Shown: positions 26,471 to 35,598, numbered from the stretch's first letter. The stretch: 64,000 nucleotides of DNA from Blastococcus sp. HT6-30 (GCF_039729015.1 NZ_CP155792.1:1136001-1200000); one strand, 5' to 3'. Made by a program: numbers and translations. The notes: generated by a model not told the origin, from the letters alone.

Positions 26471-26657
26471 TCGTGCCGCCGATCATCGCATCGCCCGGCA
26501 ATGGGTGGTGCGGGTGCGGGACGCGTCGTCCACAGGGTCCGTCCGCGTCCACAGTTGGCTCCACGGCCTCCTGCCGGCGAAGGACGGCGGTCAGGGTCGA
26601 CGGCACACCGGCACCGCGCCGGTCGCGCCCACCCGGCGCCGCCTCCGGAGGAGCACC

Positions 26658-27185
26658 GTGAACGACACCATCGTCACCGTCGTCGGCAACGTCGTCGACG
26701 CACCCCGTCGCAGCAACACGCAGAACGGGGCGGTGACCAACTTCCGCCTCGCCTCCACCGCTCGCCGCTACGACGCCGGCACCGAGCAGTACGTCGACTC
26801 CGGCACCTTCTGGATCGACGTCGAGTGCTGGAACGGCCTCAGCGGCAACGTGGCCGGATCCGTCAGCAAGGGGGACCCGGTGATCGTCCACGGCGCCCTG
26901 ACGACGCACACCTGGGAGTCGGACAGCGGCCCCCGCAGCAAGCCGCGCATCAAGGCCTTCGCCGTGGGCCCCAACCTGGCGCGCGGATCGGCGGTCTTCA
27001 GGCGCGCCCAGCCACCCCGCATCGCCGGGTCGGCCGGAACCGGACCCGCCTCGGCAGAGGGTCAGGTCGACGAGCAGTTCCCCGGGCCCGGCTTCGACCG
27101 GTCCACGGGCGAGCTGTACGAGACCGCGACCAGCGTCGTCGACCAGGAGTCCGAGGAGGCCGAGGGCGCGCTCGTCGGCCGCTAG
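26658..27185 (+). CDS. ssb: single-stranded DNA-binding protein (SSB paralogue)
   Basis: About 175 residues with an OB-fold: TIVTVVGNVVDAPRR, TNFRLASTARRYDA, DSGTFWIDVECWN and KGDPVIVHGAL, matching bacterial SSB. The C-terminal tail is acidic but lacks the classic DDDIPF tip, ending instead in an Asp/Glu-rich stretch and ALVGR; this resembles second SSB paralogues of actinobacteria rather than the replicative one. GTG 26658 has GGAGGAG at 26647-26653. It stands alone beside the tRNA gene and outside the island. Confidence 0.85.
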   Translation: MNDTIVTVVGNVVDAPRRSNTQNGAVTNFRLASTARRYDAGTEQYVDSGTFWIDVECWNGLSGNVAGSVSKGDPVIVHGALTTHTWESDSGPRSKPRIKAFAVGPNLARGSAVFRRAQPPRIAGSAGTGPASAEGQVDEQFPGPGFDRSTGELYETATSVVDQESEEAEGALVGR

Positions 27186-27199
27186 GACCGGCGGGCGAG

Positions 27200-27230
27200 G
27201 GGGCGGGCCGGCACGCCGCCGGCCCGCCCC
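27200..27230. terminator. bidirectional hairpin terminator between ssb and CDF gene
   Basis: Perfect 13-bp arms (27200-27212, 27218-27230) with a 5-base loop in the 60-base gap between convergent genes. Confidence 0.7.
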
Positions 27231-27245
27231 GTCGCTCCGGGTCGG

Positions 27246-27893
27246 TCAGTGGCCGCAGCCGTCCTCGAGCTCGCCCTCCCAGGCCTCGCGGCCCTCCATG
27301 ACGGCGAAGACGGCGATGACGAACCCGGCGACCGGATCCAGCCAGGTCCAGCCGACCAGGGAGTAGAGGCCCAGCCCGACCAGGGTGGAGACGCTGAGGA
27401 GCACGCAGATCCGGGTCTCGGCCGCGTCGGCCAGGATCAGCGGGTCGCCGCCGAGCTGCTCGCCGACCCGGCGCTTGGCCCGGGCCAGGAGCGGCATGAC
27501 GACGACGGAGGTGGCCAGCAGGACCAGCGCGACGGTGGAGGTGTCGGGCGTCTCGCCGCTCACGAGGCTCCGGATGCCCTCGACCGTCACGTAGCCGGCC
27601 AGCACGAAGAAGGTGAGCGCGACCGCCCGGAGCGCGCGCCGCTCCTTGGCCTCGTCGGCGTGGCCGTGGCGCAGGCGGGCGGCCAGGCGCAGGCCGACGA
27701 GGACGGCGGACGCCGATTCGATGCCGGAGTCGACGCCGAAGCCCACCATCGACACCAAACCGGCGAGCAGTCCCACGGTCACGGCGACGGCGCCCTCGAC
27801 GACGTTGTAGGCGACCGTGAACCAGGCGAGCCGGAGACCTCGGCGGGTCAGCCGCTCCGTCTCGGCCGCCGTCAGGGTGTCGGCGGCGTTCAC
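27246..27893 (-). CDS. cation diffusion facilitator-like transporter
   Basis: About 215 residues from GTG 27893 with five or six hydrophobic segments: LRLAWFTVAYNVVEGAVAV, GLLAGLVSMVGFGVDSGIES (containing the D-x-x-x-D-like metal site), AVALTFFVLAGYVTVEG, VALVLLATSVVVMPLL, a loop with DAAET and a final LDPVAGFVIAVFAVMEG. This matches the membrane domain of CDF zinc/cobalt/cadmium exporters without the C-terminal cytosolic domain. A histidine-rich tip (DGCGH) ends the protein. An upstream ATG at 28028 would add 45 residues of poor conservation. It diverges from ettA with a 265-base gap. Confidence 0.82.
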   Translation of the reverse strand: MNAADTLTAAETERLTRRGLRLAWFTVAYNVVEGAVAVTVGLLAGLVSMVGFGVDSGIESASAVLVGLRLAARLRHGHADEAKERRALRAVALTFFVLAGYVTVEGIRSLVSGETPDTSTVALVLLATSVVVMPLLARAKRRVGEQLGGDPLILADAAETRICVLLSVSTLVGLGLYSLVGWTWLDPVAGFVIAVFAVMEGREAWEGELEDGCGH

Positions 27894-28158
27894 GAGCGGA
27901 GGCCGGTCTCGAAGAGCTTCGGCGTCGTCACGAGGCGATGCTAGGGCTGGACCAGAGATCCAGCGGTCCGTGGGCGTGCGGACCGGGAATCGGGGATGCC
28001 GAGCCAGGCGTTGCACCAATCGATTCATGGCAGGACGGGCCCGAACGGCCGGCCGCGGAACGTCTGCGCCCCCCGCAGAGCGGACGTCCGCCGTTCCCGC
28101 CCCCGGTAGGCTCGCCAGGCGGGATTACCCGCGAGACGACGGAAGGCTCCGAAGCCCA

Positions 28159-29829
28159 GTGGCTCAGTACATCTACACGATGGTCCGTGCGCGCAAGGCG
28201 CACGGCGACAAGGTGATCCTCGACGACGTCACCCTGTCGTTCCTGCCCGGCGCCAAGATCGGCGTCGTCGGACCCAACGGTGCCGGCAAGTCCACCGTGC
28301 TCCAGATCATGGCCGGCATGCAGCAGCCCTCCAACGGCGACGCGACGCTCGCCCCCGACGCCTCGGTCGGGATCCTGCTGCAGGAACCGCCGCTCAACGA
28401 GAACCTGGACGTCCGCGGCAACGTGGAGGAGGCGGTGAAGCCCCTCCGGGACGCGCTCACCCGCTTCGAGGAGGTCAGCGCGGCGATGGGCGAGCCCGAC
28501 GCCGACTTCGACGCGCTGATGGCCGAGCAGGGCGATCTCATGGAGGTCATCGAGAACGCCGACGGCTGGGAGCTCGACGCCCGTATCGAGCAGGCGATGG
28601 ACGCGCTCCGCTGCCCGCCGGGCGACGCCGACGTCACCGTGCTCTCCGGTGGTGAGCGCCGCCGGGTCGCGCTGTGCAAGTTGCTGCTCGAGGCGCCCGA
28701 CCTGCTGCTCCTCGACGAGCCCACCAACCACCTGGACGCCGAGAGCGTGGCGTGGCTGGAGCAGCACCTCGAGAAGTACGCCGGCACCGTCGTCGCCGTC
28801 ACCCACGACCGGTACTTCCTGGACAATGTGGCGCAGTGGATCCTCGAGCTCGACCGCGGTCGTGCCTACCCCTACGAGGGCAACTACTCCACCTACCTGG
28901 AGACGAAGGCCGCCCGACTGCAGGTCGAGGGCGCCAAGGACGCCAAGCGCGCCAAGCGGCTGAAGGACGAGCTCGAGTGGGTGCGCTCCGGCGCCAAGGC
29001 CCGCCAGGCCAAGAGCAAGGCCCGTCTGGCCCGGTACGAGGAGATGGCCGCGGAGGCGGACAAGTTCCGCAAGCTGGACTTCGAGGAGATCCAGATCCCG
29101 CCGGGCCCACGACTGGGCAGCGTCGTCGTCGAGACGAACAAGCTGACCAAGGGGTTCGGCGACCGGGTGCTGATCGACGACCTGTCGTTCACGCTTCCGC
29201 GCAACGGCATCGTCGGCGTCGTCGGCCCGAACGGCGTCGGCAAGACCACGCTGTTCAAGATGCTGGTCGGTGAGGAGAAGCCCGACGACGGCGAGATCAA
29301 GGTCGGCGAGACGGTCAAGCTCTCCTACGTCGAGCAGAACCGCAGCGGCATCGACCCGAAGAAGACGCTGTGGGAGGTCGTGTCCGACGGCCTGGACCAC
29401 ATCAAGGTCGGCAACGTCGAGATGCCCTCGCGCGCCTACATCGCCGCCTTCGGGTTCAAGGGCCCGGACCAGCAGAAGCCGGCCGGCGTGCTCTCCGGTG
29501 GTGAGCGCAACCGCCTCAACCTGGCCTTGACCCTCAAGCAGGGCGGCAACCTGCTGCTGCTCGACGAGCCGACGAACGACCTGGACACCGAGACGCTGAC
29601 CAGCCTCGAGAGCGCCCTGCTGGAGTTCCCCGGTTGCGCCGTCGTCGTCAGCCACGACCGGTGGTTCCTCGACCGGGTTGCGACGCACATCCTGGCGTAC
29701 GAGGGCGACTCGAGGTGGTTCTGGTTCGAGGGCAACTTCGCCGACTACGAGAAGAACAAGGTCGAGCGGCTCGGTGCGGATGCGGGCCGTCCGCACCGCG
29801 CGACCTACCGGAAGCTCAGCCGCGACTGA
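28159..29829 (+). CDS. ettA: energy-dependent translational throttle protein EttA (ABC-F)
   Basis: 556 residues, the expected length. Two ATP-binding cassettes lie in tandem without membrane segments: Walker A GPNGAGKST and GPNGVGKTT, signature motifs LSGGERR and LSGGERN, and Walker B LLLLDEPTNHLD and LLLLDEPTNDLD. The charged arm and linker (KRAKRLKDELEWVRSGAKA) is typical of EttA. The protein binds the ribosomal E site and gates the first peptide bond according to ATP/ADP ratio. The start is GTG 28159; a TAGGCT box near 28108 may be the promoter. Confidence 0.95.
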   Translation: MAQYIYTMVRARKAHGDKVILDDVTLSFLPGAKIGVVGPNGAGKSTVLQIMAGMQQPSNGDATLAPDASVGILLQEPPLNENLDVRGNVEEAVKPLRDALTRFEEVSAAMGEPDADFDALMAEQGDLMEVIENADGWELDARIEQAMDALRCPPGDADVTVLSGGERRRVALCKLLLEAPDLLLLDEPTNHLDAESVAWLEQHLEKYAGTVVAVTHDRYFLDNVAQWILELDRGRAYPYEGNYSTYLETKAARLQVEGAKDAKRAKRLKDELEWVRSGAKARQAKSKARLARYEEMAAEADKFRKLDFEEIQIPPGPRLGSVVVETNKLTKGFGDRVLIDDLSFTLPRNGIVGVVGPNGVGKTTLFKMLVGEEKPDDGEIKVGETVKLSYVEQNRSGIDPKKTLWEVVSDGLDHIKVGNVEMPSRAYIAAFGFKGPDQQKPAGVLSGGERNRLNLALTLKQGGNLLLLDEPTNDLDTETLTSLESALLEFPGCAVVVSHDRWFLDRVATHILAYEGDSRWFWFEGNFADYEKNKVERLGADAGRPHRATYRKLSRD

Positions 29830-29851
29830 CGCAGGACCTCGGTAGTCACGA

Positions 29852-29892
29852 CCGACGGCCGGCCGGAGCACCCGCTCTGCGCCGGCCGTCGG
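29852..29892 (+). terminator. ettA terminator
   Basis: Perfect 12-bp arms (29852-29863 and 29881-29892) with a 17-base loop, 22 bases after the ettA stop codon. Confidence 0.65.
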
Positions 29893-30012
29893 CGTCTGGA
29901 CCCGGGCGCGGGGATGGCGCCACCTCGGTCGAGCGATCCCTGATCGCCCCGGCGCGGGGCCCCGGCTCGCCGCACTCGCGTCCTGCACCCGCGCGACCGC
30001 GACAGTTCCCGC

Positions 30013-30348
30013 ATGCGCATGGACGTGATGGCTCTGGCCCGCACGGACCGCGAGGACCTGCGTGACCTGCTGGCCGACCTCACCCCCGAGCAGTGGCGCG
30101 CCCCGTCGCTCTGCGCGGGCTGGTGCCAGGGCTCCGCACGGCCCTGTTCGCGCCGACGCTCCTCGGGGTGCTGCGCGTACGAGGGGTCCGGCTGGTGGCC
30201 ACCGACATCGACTGGACGTTCGGGCGCGGCCCGGAGGTCCGGGGGGACGGCGGAGGCAATCGCGATGACCGTGGCCGGACGCCGGGGCGTCGTCGCGGAG
30301 CTGCCCGGGCCCGGGCAGGCGCGCCTCGCCCGGCGACTCGACGGCTGA
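30013..30348 (+). pseudogene. maleylpyruvate isomerase/mycothiol-dependent enzyme family remnant
   Basis: The start at ATG 30013 is intact, with LARTDREDLRDLLADLTPEQW and PSLCAGW, the N-terminal DinB-like signature of the mycothiol-dependent maleylpyruvate isomerase family. After that the frame is lost: the family's middle region is missing, and RGVRLVATDIDWTFGRG appears in another frame, then AEAIAMTVAGRRGVVAEL again in the first frame. Intact members are about 200 residues. At least one deletion and two frame changes make it non-functional. Confidence 0.8.
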
Positions 30349-30399
30349 GGTCGCGGTCGTCCGGTCCCGCGCGGCACCGCTCCGGGGACATGCGGCAGG

Positions 30400-30819
30400 G
30401 TGACGGGTGTGAGGCACACCGTGCACGTCCCCATGCGCTGGTCGGACATGGACGCCTACCAGCACATCAACAACGTCGCGTTCCTCGGCTACTTCGAGAT
30501 GGCGCGGGTCAACCTGTTCTTCGAGCAGCCCACGCACGACGAGCGCACCGGGATGCGCCGCGGCCTGGTCGTCGCCTCCCACGAAATCGTCTACAAGCGC
30601 TCGGTGGTCTACGACGCCGACCCGCTGGAGGTCCAGCTCTGGGTCTCCGGCATCCGCGCCGCCGCCTTCACCTGCCACTACGAGCTCTTCGACCACGGGA
30701 AGCTCGCCGTCACCGGCAGCACGCTGCTGGTGCCCTTCGACTTCGCGCTCGAGCGGCCACGCCGGCTCACCGCGGAGGAGAAGGAGTTCCTCGCCCGCTG
30801 GGCCGACGAGCCGGGCTAG
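30400..30819 (+). CDS. acyl-CoA thioesterase, 4HBT hot-dog fold
   Basis: 139 residues. The hot-dog signature MRWSDMDAYQHINNVAFLGYFEMAR contains the catalytic Asp of 4-hydroxybenzoyl-CoA-type thioesterases, followed by ASHEIVYKRSV. It hydrolyses an acyl-CoA; chain preference is unknown. GTG 30400 is used, with GTG 30409 as alternative. It lies 52 bases before the ligase-like gene and probably forms an operon with it and the thiolase, suggesting linked CoA-thioester chemistry. Confidence 0.87.
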   Translation: MTGVRHTVHVPMRWSDMDAYQHINNVAFLGYFEMARVNLFFEQPTHDERTGMRRGLVVASHEIVYKRSVVYDADPLEVQLWVSGIRAAAFTCHYELFDHGKLAVTGSTLLVPFDFALERPRRLTAEEKEFLARWADEPG

Positions 30820-30871
30820 GCCTGAGGCGTAGTCCTGCCGGATCATCGACCCCGAGCGCACGGGAGACAAC

Positions 30872-31897
30872 GTGCCCGACCTCCTTCTGGACGTCGCCGC
30901 AACCTCCGACCCGGTCGCGGCGGTCCTCGCCGCCTCCGACCGGGGCGGGCTGATCGGCCTCCGGACCTCGGGCACCACCAGCCGGCCCCGCGTGGTCGTC
31001 CGGACCGCCGCATCCTGGGTCGACTCCTTCCTCCGCGTCTCGGAGCTGGCCGGGATCGACGCCTCCGCCCGTGTCTGCGTACCCGGCCCGTTGTCGGCGA
31101 CCATGAACCTGTTCGCTGCGGTGCACGCGCGGTACGCCGGGCTACCGCTGGTCAGCAGCCCGGCAGACGCCACGCACATCCACCTCACGCCGGCCACGCT
31201 GCTGGGTCTGCTGCGGGAGGGCGTCGATCTCCGCGCGCGCACGGTGGTGGTCGCGGGGGACCGGCTGCGCCCCGCCCTGGCGGCGCAGGCACGGGCCGCC
31301 GGCGCCCGGGTCGCCCACTACTACGGAGCCGCCGAACTGTCCTTCGTCGCCTGGGGCACCGACGAGGAGGACCTGCGACCGTTCCCGGACGTGGAGGTCG
31401 AGATCCGGGACGGGCGGGTGTGGGCGCGGTCGCCCTTCCTCTCGCGGGGCTATGCAGGAGACGAGAAGGGGCCGTTCACCCTGGCCGGGGACGGCTTCGC
31501 CACCGTCGGGGACCGTGGCCGGCTCGCCGACGGCGTGCTGACCGTGACGGGGCGCGGGAGCGAGGCCGTCGTCACCGGGGGGGTGACCGTCCACGTCGAC
31601 GACGTGGAGGAGACCCTGCGCCGGGGAACCGGGACGGAGGTGGTCGTCGTCGGCGTTCCGCACCCTCGGTTCGGCGCGCTCGTGGCGGCGGTCCTCGCCG
31701 ACCCGGCCGCCTTGGCCGCGGCCCGCCGGACGGCGCGGACCGGGCTTCCGTCGGGCCAGCGGCCGCGCCGGTGGTTCGTCCTGCCGCAACTGCCCGTGAC
31801 CGACGCCGGCAAGGTCGACCGGGCCGCGGTCGCCGATCTGGTGGCCTCCGGCCGTCTCGCGCCGGTGGGAACCACGTCCGAGGACGGCTCCGCATGA
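30872..31897 (+). CDS. short AMP-binding acyl-CoA ligase-like protein
   Basis: 341 residues, much shorter than normal adenylate-forming enzymes of 480-550. The core motifs are present: phosphate loop RTSGTTSRPR, aromatic/ATP motif YYGAAELSF, GDRGRL with the ribose-binding Asp, and the C-terminal lysine segment TDAGKVDR. The missing part is mainly the N-terminal acyl-binding region. The stop codon overlaps the thiolase ATG (ATGA), so the two are translationally coupled. The partners and the neighbouring bioY set resemble Bacillus subtilis yhfT in the yhfUTS cluster, which suggests a fatty-acyl or pimelate-related substrate; that is inference. Confidence 0.8.
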   Translation: MPDLLLDVAATSDPVAAVLAASDRGGLIGLRTSGTTSRPRVVVRTAASWVDSFLRVSELAGIDASARVCVPGPLSATMNLFAAVHARYAGLPLVSSPADATHIHLTPATLLGLLREGVDLRARTVVVAGDRLRPALAAQARAAGARVAHYYGAAELSFVAWGTDEEDLRPFPDVEVEIRDGRVWARSPFLSRGYAGDEKGPFTLAGDGFATVGDRGRLADGVLTVTGRGSEAVVTGGVTVHVDDVEETLRRGTGTEVVVVGVPHPRFGALVAAVLADPAALAAARRTARTGLPSGQRPRRWFVLPQLPVTDAGKVDRAAVADLVASGRLAPVGTTSEDGSA

Positions 31898-33051
31898 CGG
31901 CCGCGGTCGCCGACGCCCCGGTCATCGTGGCGGCGCGCCGGACCCCGATCGGGACGGCGGGACGGTCCCTAGCCGCGTGCACGGCGGCCGATCTCGCCGC
32001 CGCCGTGCTCACGGACCTCGCGGCCGACGCGCGGACCGGCACCGGCCCACGCGCGTCGCTGCGCGAGGTGGTGCTGGGCAACTGCATGGGTCCGGGCGGG
32101 GACGTCGCCCGCGTGGCCGCCCTCCAGGCCGGCCTGCCGATCGCCGTCCCCGGCCTCACCGTCGACCGGCAGTGCGCCAGCGGCCTCGCGGCCGTCGTCC
32201 TCGGCGCCACCATGCTGCGTGGCGAGGTGGGGACCGTCCTGGCCGGGGGCGTGGAGTCCGCGTCCACGGCGCCGTGGCGGTCCTGGCCGCCGCGGGGCGA
32301 CGTGCCCGCGACCCGCTACGAGCGGGCGCCCTTCGCCCCCTCCGGCCTGGGCGATCCGGACATGGGGCCGGCCGCCGACCTGATCGCCCGGGAGCACGGG
32401 ATCACGCGCGCCCAGCAGGACGAGTACGCCGCCCGCTCCCATGCCCGTGCGATGGCGACCCAGCGAGCCGAGGGCTTCGCGGCCGAGATCGTGCCCGTGG
32501 GCGGTGTCTCCTGCGACCAGCGTCCGCGCGACGGTCTCACCGTCGAGCGGCTCGGGCGGCTGCGGCCGGCCTTCGACCCGGCAGGCACGGTGACCGCCGG
32601 AAACTCCTGCGGCATCAACGACGGCGCGGCGGTGGTCACCCTGGTCGATGCCGCGACCCACCGTCGGCAGGGAGGGCGGGGGCTCCGGGTGATCGCGACG
32701 GCGACCGCGGGCGTCGACCCCCGCCGCCCGGGGCTCGGCATCGTCCCCGCGGCGGAGCAGGCCCTCGACCGGGCCGGCATCTCCCTCGGGGACGTCGACG
32801 TCGTCGAGCTCAACGAGGCGTTCGCCGGCCAGATCCTCGCCTGCTGCGCCGCGTTGGGGCTGGAGCCCGAGCGGGTGTGCCCCCAGGGGGGCGCGCTGGC
32901 CCTCGGCCATCCCTGGGGGGCCTCGGGTGCGGTCCTCGCCGTCCGGCTGTTCTCCCAGCTGGCCCGCGGCGACGCGGGGCGTTACGGCCTCGCCGCCATC
33001 GCCGCGGGCGGTGGCCAGGGAGTGGCGATGGTCGTGGAGGCGTGCGGCTGA
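31894..33051 (+). CDS. thiolase-family acetyl-CoA acyltransferase, third catalytic Cys replaced
   Basis: 385 residues. It has the acyl-accepting cysteine in DRQCASG, NEAFAGQ, and the histidine in GHPWGASG. The usual C-terminal C-x-G-x-G motif, whose cysteine acts as base, reads AIAAGGGQG, with alanine in its place. That change is expected to impair normal thiolysis/condensation, or to mark a specialised member. It overlaps the ligase-like gene by four bases and converges on the MOSC-bioN-bioM-bioY row, with only six bases between the stop codons. Confidence 0.88.
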   Translation: MTAAVADAPVIVAARRTPIGTAGRSLAACTAADLAAAVLTDLAADARTGTGPRASLREVVLGNCMGPGGDVARVAALQAGLPIAVPGLTVDRQCASGLAAVVLGATMLRGEVGTVLAGGVESASTAPWRSWPPRGDVPATRYERAPFAPSGLGDPDMGPAADLIAREHGITRAQQDEYAARSHARAMATQRAEGFAAEIVPVGGVSCDQRPRDGLTVERLGRLRPAFDPAGTVTAGNSCGINDGAAVVTLVDAATHRRQGGRGLRVIATATAGVDPRRPGLGIVPAAEQALDRAGISLGDVDVVELNEAFAGQILACCAALGLEPERVCPQGGALALGHPWGASGAVLAVRLFSQLARGDAGRYGLAAIAAGGGQGVAMVVEACG

Positions 33052-33057
33052 CCGCGG

Positions 33058-33585
33058 TCACGTCCGGCGCGGCACCGGCCGCCCGGCGCCGGTCGGCGCT
33101 CCCCGGCGAGCGGCCTCGGCCTCGTCGAGCAGCCGCACCTCGGTGCCCTCGGCGATCGCCGCGCCGGTGAACACCGCCGCGTTGACCCCGCCCCGGTAGG
33201 CCATCGCCTTGACCAGCCGCGTGCCGGTCAGCCGTTCCAGATGCGTGCACGGCGGGCAGCGCTTCATCCCGAACAGCAACGCGTCGCCCACGGCGAACCA
33301 CCGGCCGACGAGCTCGGGCAGGCTGATCCCGCGGGTGAGCAGGTTGCGTCTCGTGTCGCCCGGCGTCAGGGGCGCGCCGGTCTCCGCGGCGAGCGCGGCG
33401 ACGTCGTCCACGTCGATGAGCGTCAGTTGCTTCTCCAGGTCGGGGTACCGCGCCCACGTGCCGCCGCCCAGGGCGTAGCGGTCGCCCTCGAGCCCTGCGC
33501 CGGCGACCAGCCGGCCGGCCGGAACCCGTTCCATCGGCTCGGCTGCCGCCGGTGTCCGCCAGATCTCCAGCACGGTCCCGCTCAC
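33058..33585 (-). CDS. MOSC-domain protein
   Basis: 175 residues. It shows the MOSC pattern (AGLEGDRYALGGGTW, RRNLLTRGI, FGMKRCPPCTHLE with the conserved cysteine, and MAYRGGVNAAV), related to the C-terminal domain of molybdenum cofactor sulfurase and to YiiM. Such proteins handle sulfur or bind molybdenum cofactor for reductive detoxification. GTG 33585 overlaps the bioN stop codon by four bases, so it is translated with the biotin transporter, though no functional link is known to me. Confidence 0.85.
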   Translation of the reverse strand: MSGTVLEIWRTPAAAEPMERVPAGRLVAGAGLEGDRYALGGGTWARYPDLEKQLTLIDVDDVAALAAETGAPLTPGDTRRNLLTRGISLPELVGRWFAVGDALLFGMKRCPPCTHLERLTGTRLVKAMAYRGGVNAAVFTGAAIAEGTEVRLLDEAEAARRGAPTGAGRPVPRRT

Positions 33586-34226
33586 GGCGCCGATGCTCCC
33601 GCACGGCGGCGGCGCGGGGACACCGGGGCGTCGGCCCCGCGGGCGTCGAGCGCCTCACCGAGCGTGGCGGCCAGCCGGAGAACCTGCACCAGCAGCGGCA
33701 CCAGCATGCCCACGCGCATCCCGGTCGCGCCGCGCGCCGCCTGCGCCTCCCGGATGCGTTGGGCGCGCTCGGCGATCAGGGGCACGAACCGCAGCGTCAT
33801 CGCGATCACCAGGCCGACCCGCGCCGGACGCACGCCGACCACCGCCAACGGGCGGACCAGCCACTCCACAACGGCGACCAGCGCGGTGACCCGCGTCGTC
33901 GCGGTCACCACCGCGGCGGCCAGCACCAGTGTCAGCAACCGGCTGACCGCGACCGTCCCGGTGCGCCAGTCGGTGACCACGAGGTGGAACACGAGCAGCA
34001 CCGCCAGCCACGGCCATACCGGACGGACCTGGGCGACCAGGGCGCGCAGCGGCAGCCGGGCCGCGGCCAGCCCGAGCACCGCCACGGCAGCCAGCGCGCC
34101 GAGGACCACGTCCAGCCGCTCCACGAGGAACAGGCCGGCGCCCAGTCCGGCCAGCAGGGCGAGCTTCAGCCCGGCGGGCGCCCGGTGCACGGGGCTGGCG
34201 ACGGGCACGTACAGCGCCAGCGTCAC
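33582..34226 (-). CDS. bioN: ECF transporter T component (BioN)
   Basis: 214 residues with about five hydrophobic segments and the two Ala-Arg-Gly signatures that couple to the ATPases: EAQAARG and ALDARG in the C-terminal cytoplasmic helices. The location directly after the ATPase and BioY genes makes it the dedicated transmembrane coupling protein of a biotin importer. GTG 34226 is the most 5' start that avoids the ATPase gene. It overlaps the MOSC gene by four bases. Confidence 0.85.
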   Translation of the reverse strand: MTLALYVPVASPVHRAPAGLKLALLAGLGAGLFLVERLDVVLGALAAVAVLGLAAARLPLRALVAQVRPVWPWLAVLLVFHLVVTDWRTGTVAVSRLLTLVLAAAVVTATTRVTALVAVVEWLVRPLAVVGVRPARVGLVIAMTLRFVPLIAERAQRIREAQAARGATGMRVGMLVPLLVQVLRLAATLGEALDARGADAPVSPRRRRAGASAP

Positions 34227-34254
34227 GATGTCGGCCGCTCGGACGCGGTCGGGG

Positions 34255-34986
34255 TCACGACAACCGGTCCACGTACCAGCGCAGCGTCTCGGTGGGGACG
34301 CCGTCGGCGGCCACCCGACCGTCTTCGAACACGAGCACCCGGTCGAACCCGGCCAGCAGGTCCAGGTGGTGGGTGACGACCACGACGTCCTGCTCCAGCT
34401 CGGCGATGACGCGGGCGACGCGCCGGGTGTTGGCCAGGTCCAGCAACGTCGTGGGTTCGTCGAAAACTACCCGCTGCGGCTGCATCACCAGGACTCCGGC
34501 GATCGCGAGCAGCTGCTTCTGCCCGCCCGAGAGCAGGTGCGCCGGGTGGTCGTGGTGCCCGGCCAGTCCGTACCGCGTGAGCACGTCCTCGACCCGCCGC
34601 GCCCGCTCATCGGCGGGAACCCCCAGGTTGGTCAGGCCGAACTCGACATCCTCGGCAACGGTGGGGTGCACGATCTGTGCGTCGGGGTCCTGGAACACGA
34701 AGCCCACCCGCCGGCGGACCTCCCGCAGTTGTGTCCGGGTGTCCAGCCCGTCGACGAGGACGCTGCCCGCCGACGGGAGCACCAGGCCGTTGAGGAGTCG
34801 GGCGAAGGTGCTCTTGCCCGACCCGTTGGCGCCCACCACACCCACCCGGGACTCGCCCAGGGTGAGTGTGACGTCGTCCAGGACCGGCCGGTCACCGTAG
34901 GCGTGCGAGACGTTCCGCAGTTCGAGCGCCGTCCGCGGCAGGGCGCCGGCCGCGGCGACCTCGGCCGCGCGCCGTCTCCACCGCAC
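34255..34986 (-). CDS. bioM: ECF transporter ATPase (BioM)
   Basis: 243 residues of one ABC cassette: Walker [10 protein letters not shown]-loop [11 protein letters not shown] (typical of ECF/CbiO ATPases), signature [12 protein letters not shown], Walker [13 protein letters not shown] and switch THHLDLL. It energises uptake of biotin bound by BioY. The GTG start at 34986 lies two bases after the bioY stop codon, so the genes form one operon in the order bioY-bioM-bioN. Confidence 0.92.
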   Translation of the reverse strand: MRWRRRAAEVAAAGALPRTALELRNVSHAYGDRPVLDDVTLTLGESRVGVVGANGSGKSTFARLLNGLVLPSAGSVLVDGLDTRTQLREVRRRVGFVFQDPDAQIVHPTVAEDVEFGLTNLGVPADERARRVEDVLTRYGLAGHHDHPAHLLSGGQKQLLAIAGVLVMQPQRVVFDEPTTLLDLANTRRVARVIAELEQDVVVVTHHLDLLAGFDRVLVFEDGRVAADGVPTETLRWYVDRLS

Positions 34987-34988
34987 GG

Positions 34989-35555
34989 TCAGCCGGCCGC
35001 CGGCCGTCGGGCGGGCAGCTCGATGACCGGGTACGCCCGGCGCACCGCCACCGCCACTACGGAGGCGGCGCCCGCCTTCACCAGGTCTCCGGGGATGAAG
35101 GCGAGCGAGCCCGTCGCCGCGGCCGTCAGCGAGACGTCGCCGAACAGGGCGGTGAACGGGATGCCGATCGCGTAGATGACCACGATGCCGCCGACCAGGT
35201 TGGCCACCATCGCCCACGCCAAGTTGAACCTGCGCCACGTCAGCTGGGTCAGGAGGCCGATGACGAATGCGGCGATCGGCCAGCTGTAGAGGTATCCGGC
35301 GGACGGGCCGACGAAGACGGCCAGCCCACCGCGGCCGCCCGACAGCAGTGGCGCCCCGACCGCGACGACGGCCAGGAAGGTCAGCAGCGCCAGCCCGCCT
35401 CGGCGCGCACCGAGCACCGAGCCGGCCAGCATGACGCCGAGGGTCTGCGCGGTGATCGGCACCGGGATGCCCGGCACGGGCACCGGCGGCAGCAGGCCCA
35501 GCACCGCGACGATGGCCGCGAACAGGGCGACGTAGGCGAGATCCCTGGACTTCAC
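34989..35555 (-). CDS. bioY: biotin-specific ECF substrate-binding protein BioY
   Basis: 188 residues, six membrane segments. Family signatures: [20 protein letters not shown] near the N-terminus, [20 protein letters not shown], and [16 protein letters not shown] at the C-terminal end. It is the biotin-binding S component. The start is taken as GTG 35555, seven bases after TATCTT, as for a leaderless mRNA; TTG 35564 is the longer alternative. It heads the bioY-bioM-bioN-MOSC operon. Confidence 0.95.
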   Translation of the reverse strand: MKSRDLAYVALFAAIVAVLGLLPPVPVPGIPVPITAQTLGVMLAGSVLGARRGGLALLTFLAVVAVGAPLLSGGRGGLAVFVGPSAGYLYSWPIAAFVIGLLTQLTWRRFNLAWAMVANLVGGIVVIYAIGIPFTALFGDVSLTAAATGSLAFIPGDLVKAGAASVVAVAVRRAYPVIELPARRPAAG

Positions 35556-35562
35556 GCGGCGC

Positions 35563-35568
35563 AAGATA
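35563..35568 (-). promoter_or_regulatory. -10 box of bioY, probable leaderless start
   Basis: TATCTT on the minus strand, seven bases before GTG 35555. No Shine-Dalgarno sequence lies between. BirA-type regulation is possible, but no operator was recognised. Confidence 0.45.
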
Positions 35569-35598
35569 CCGGAGCCTTTGCGCCCGTCCGGGCGGCGG

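Noticed and set aside
26520-26560. DnaA-like GTCCACAG repeats upstream of ssb.
   Set aside because: Each differs from TTGTCCACA at the first positions, and there are only two; not enough for an origin.
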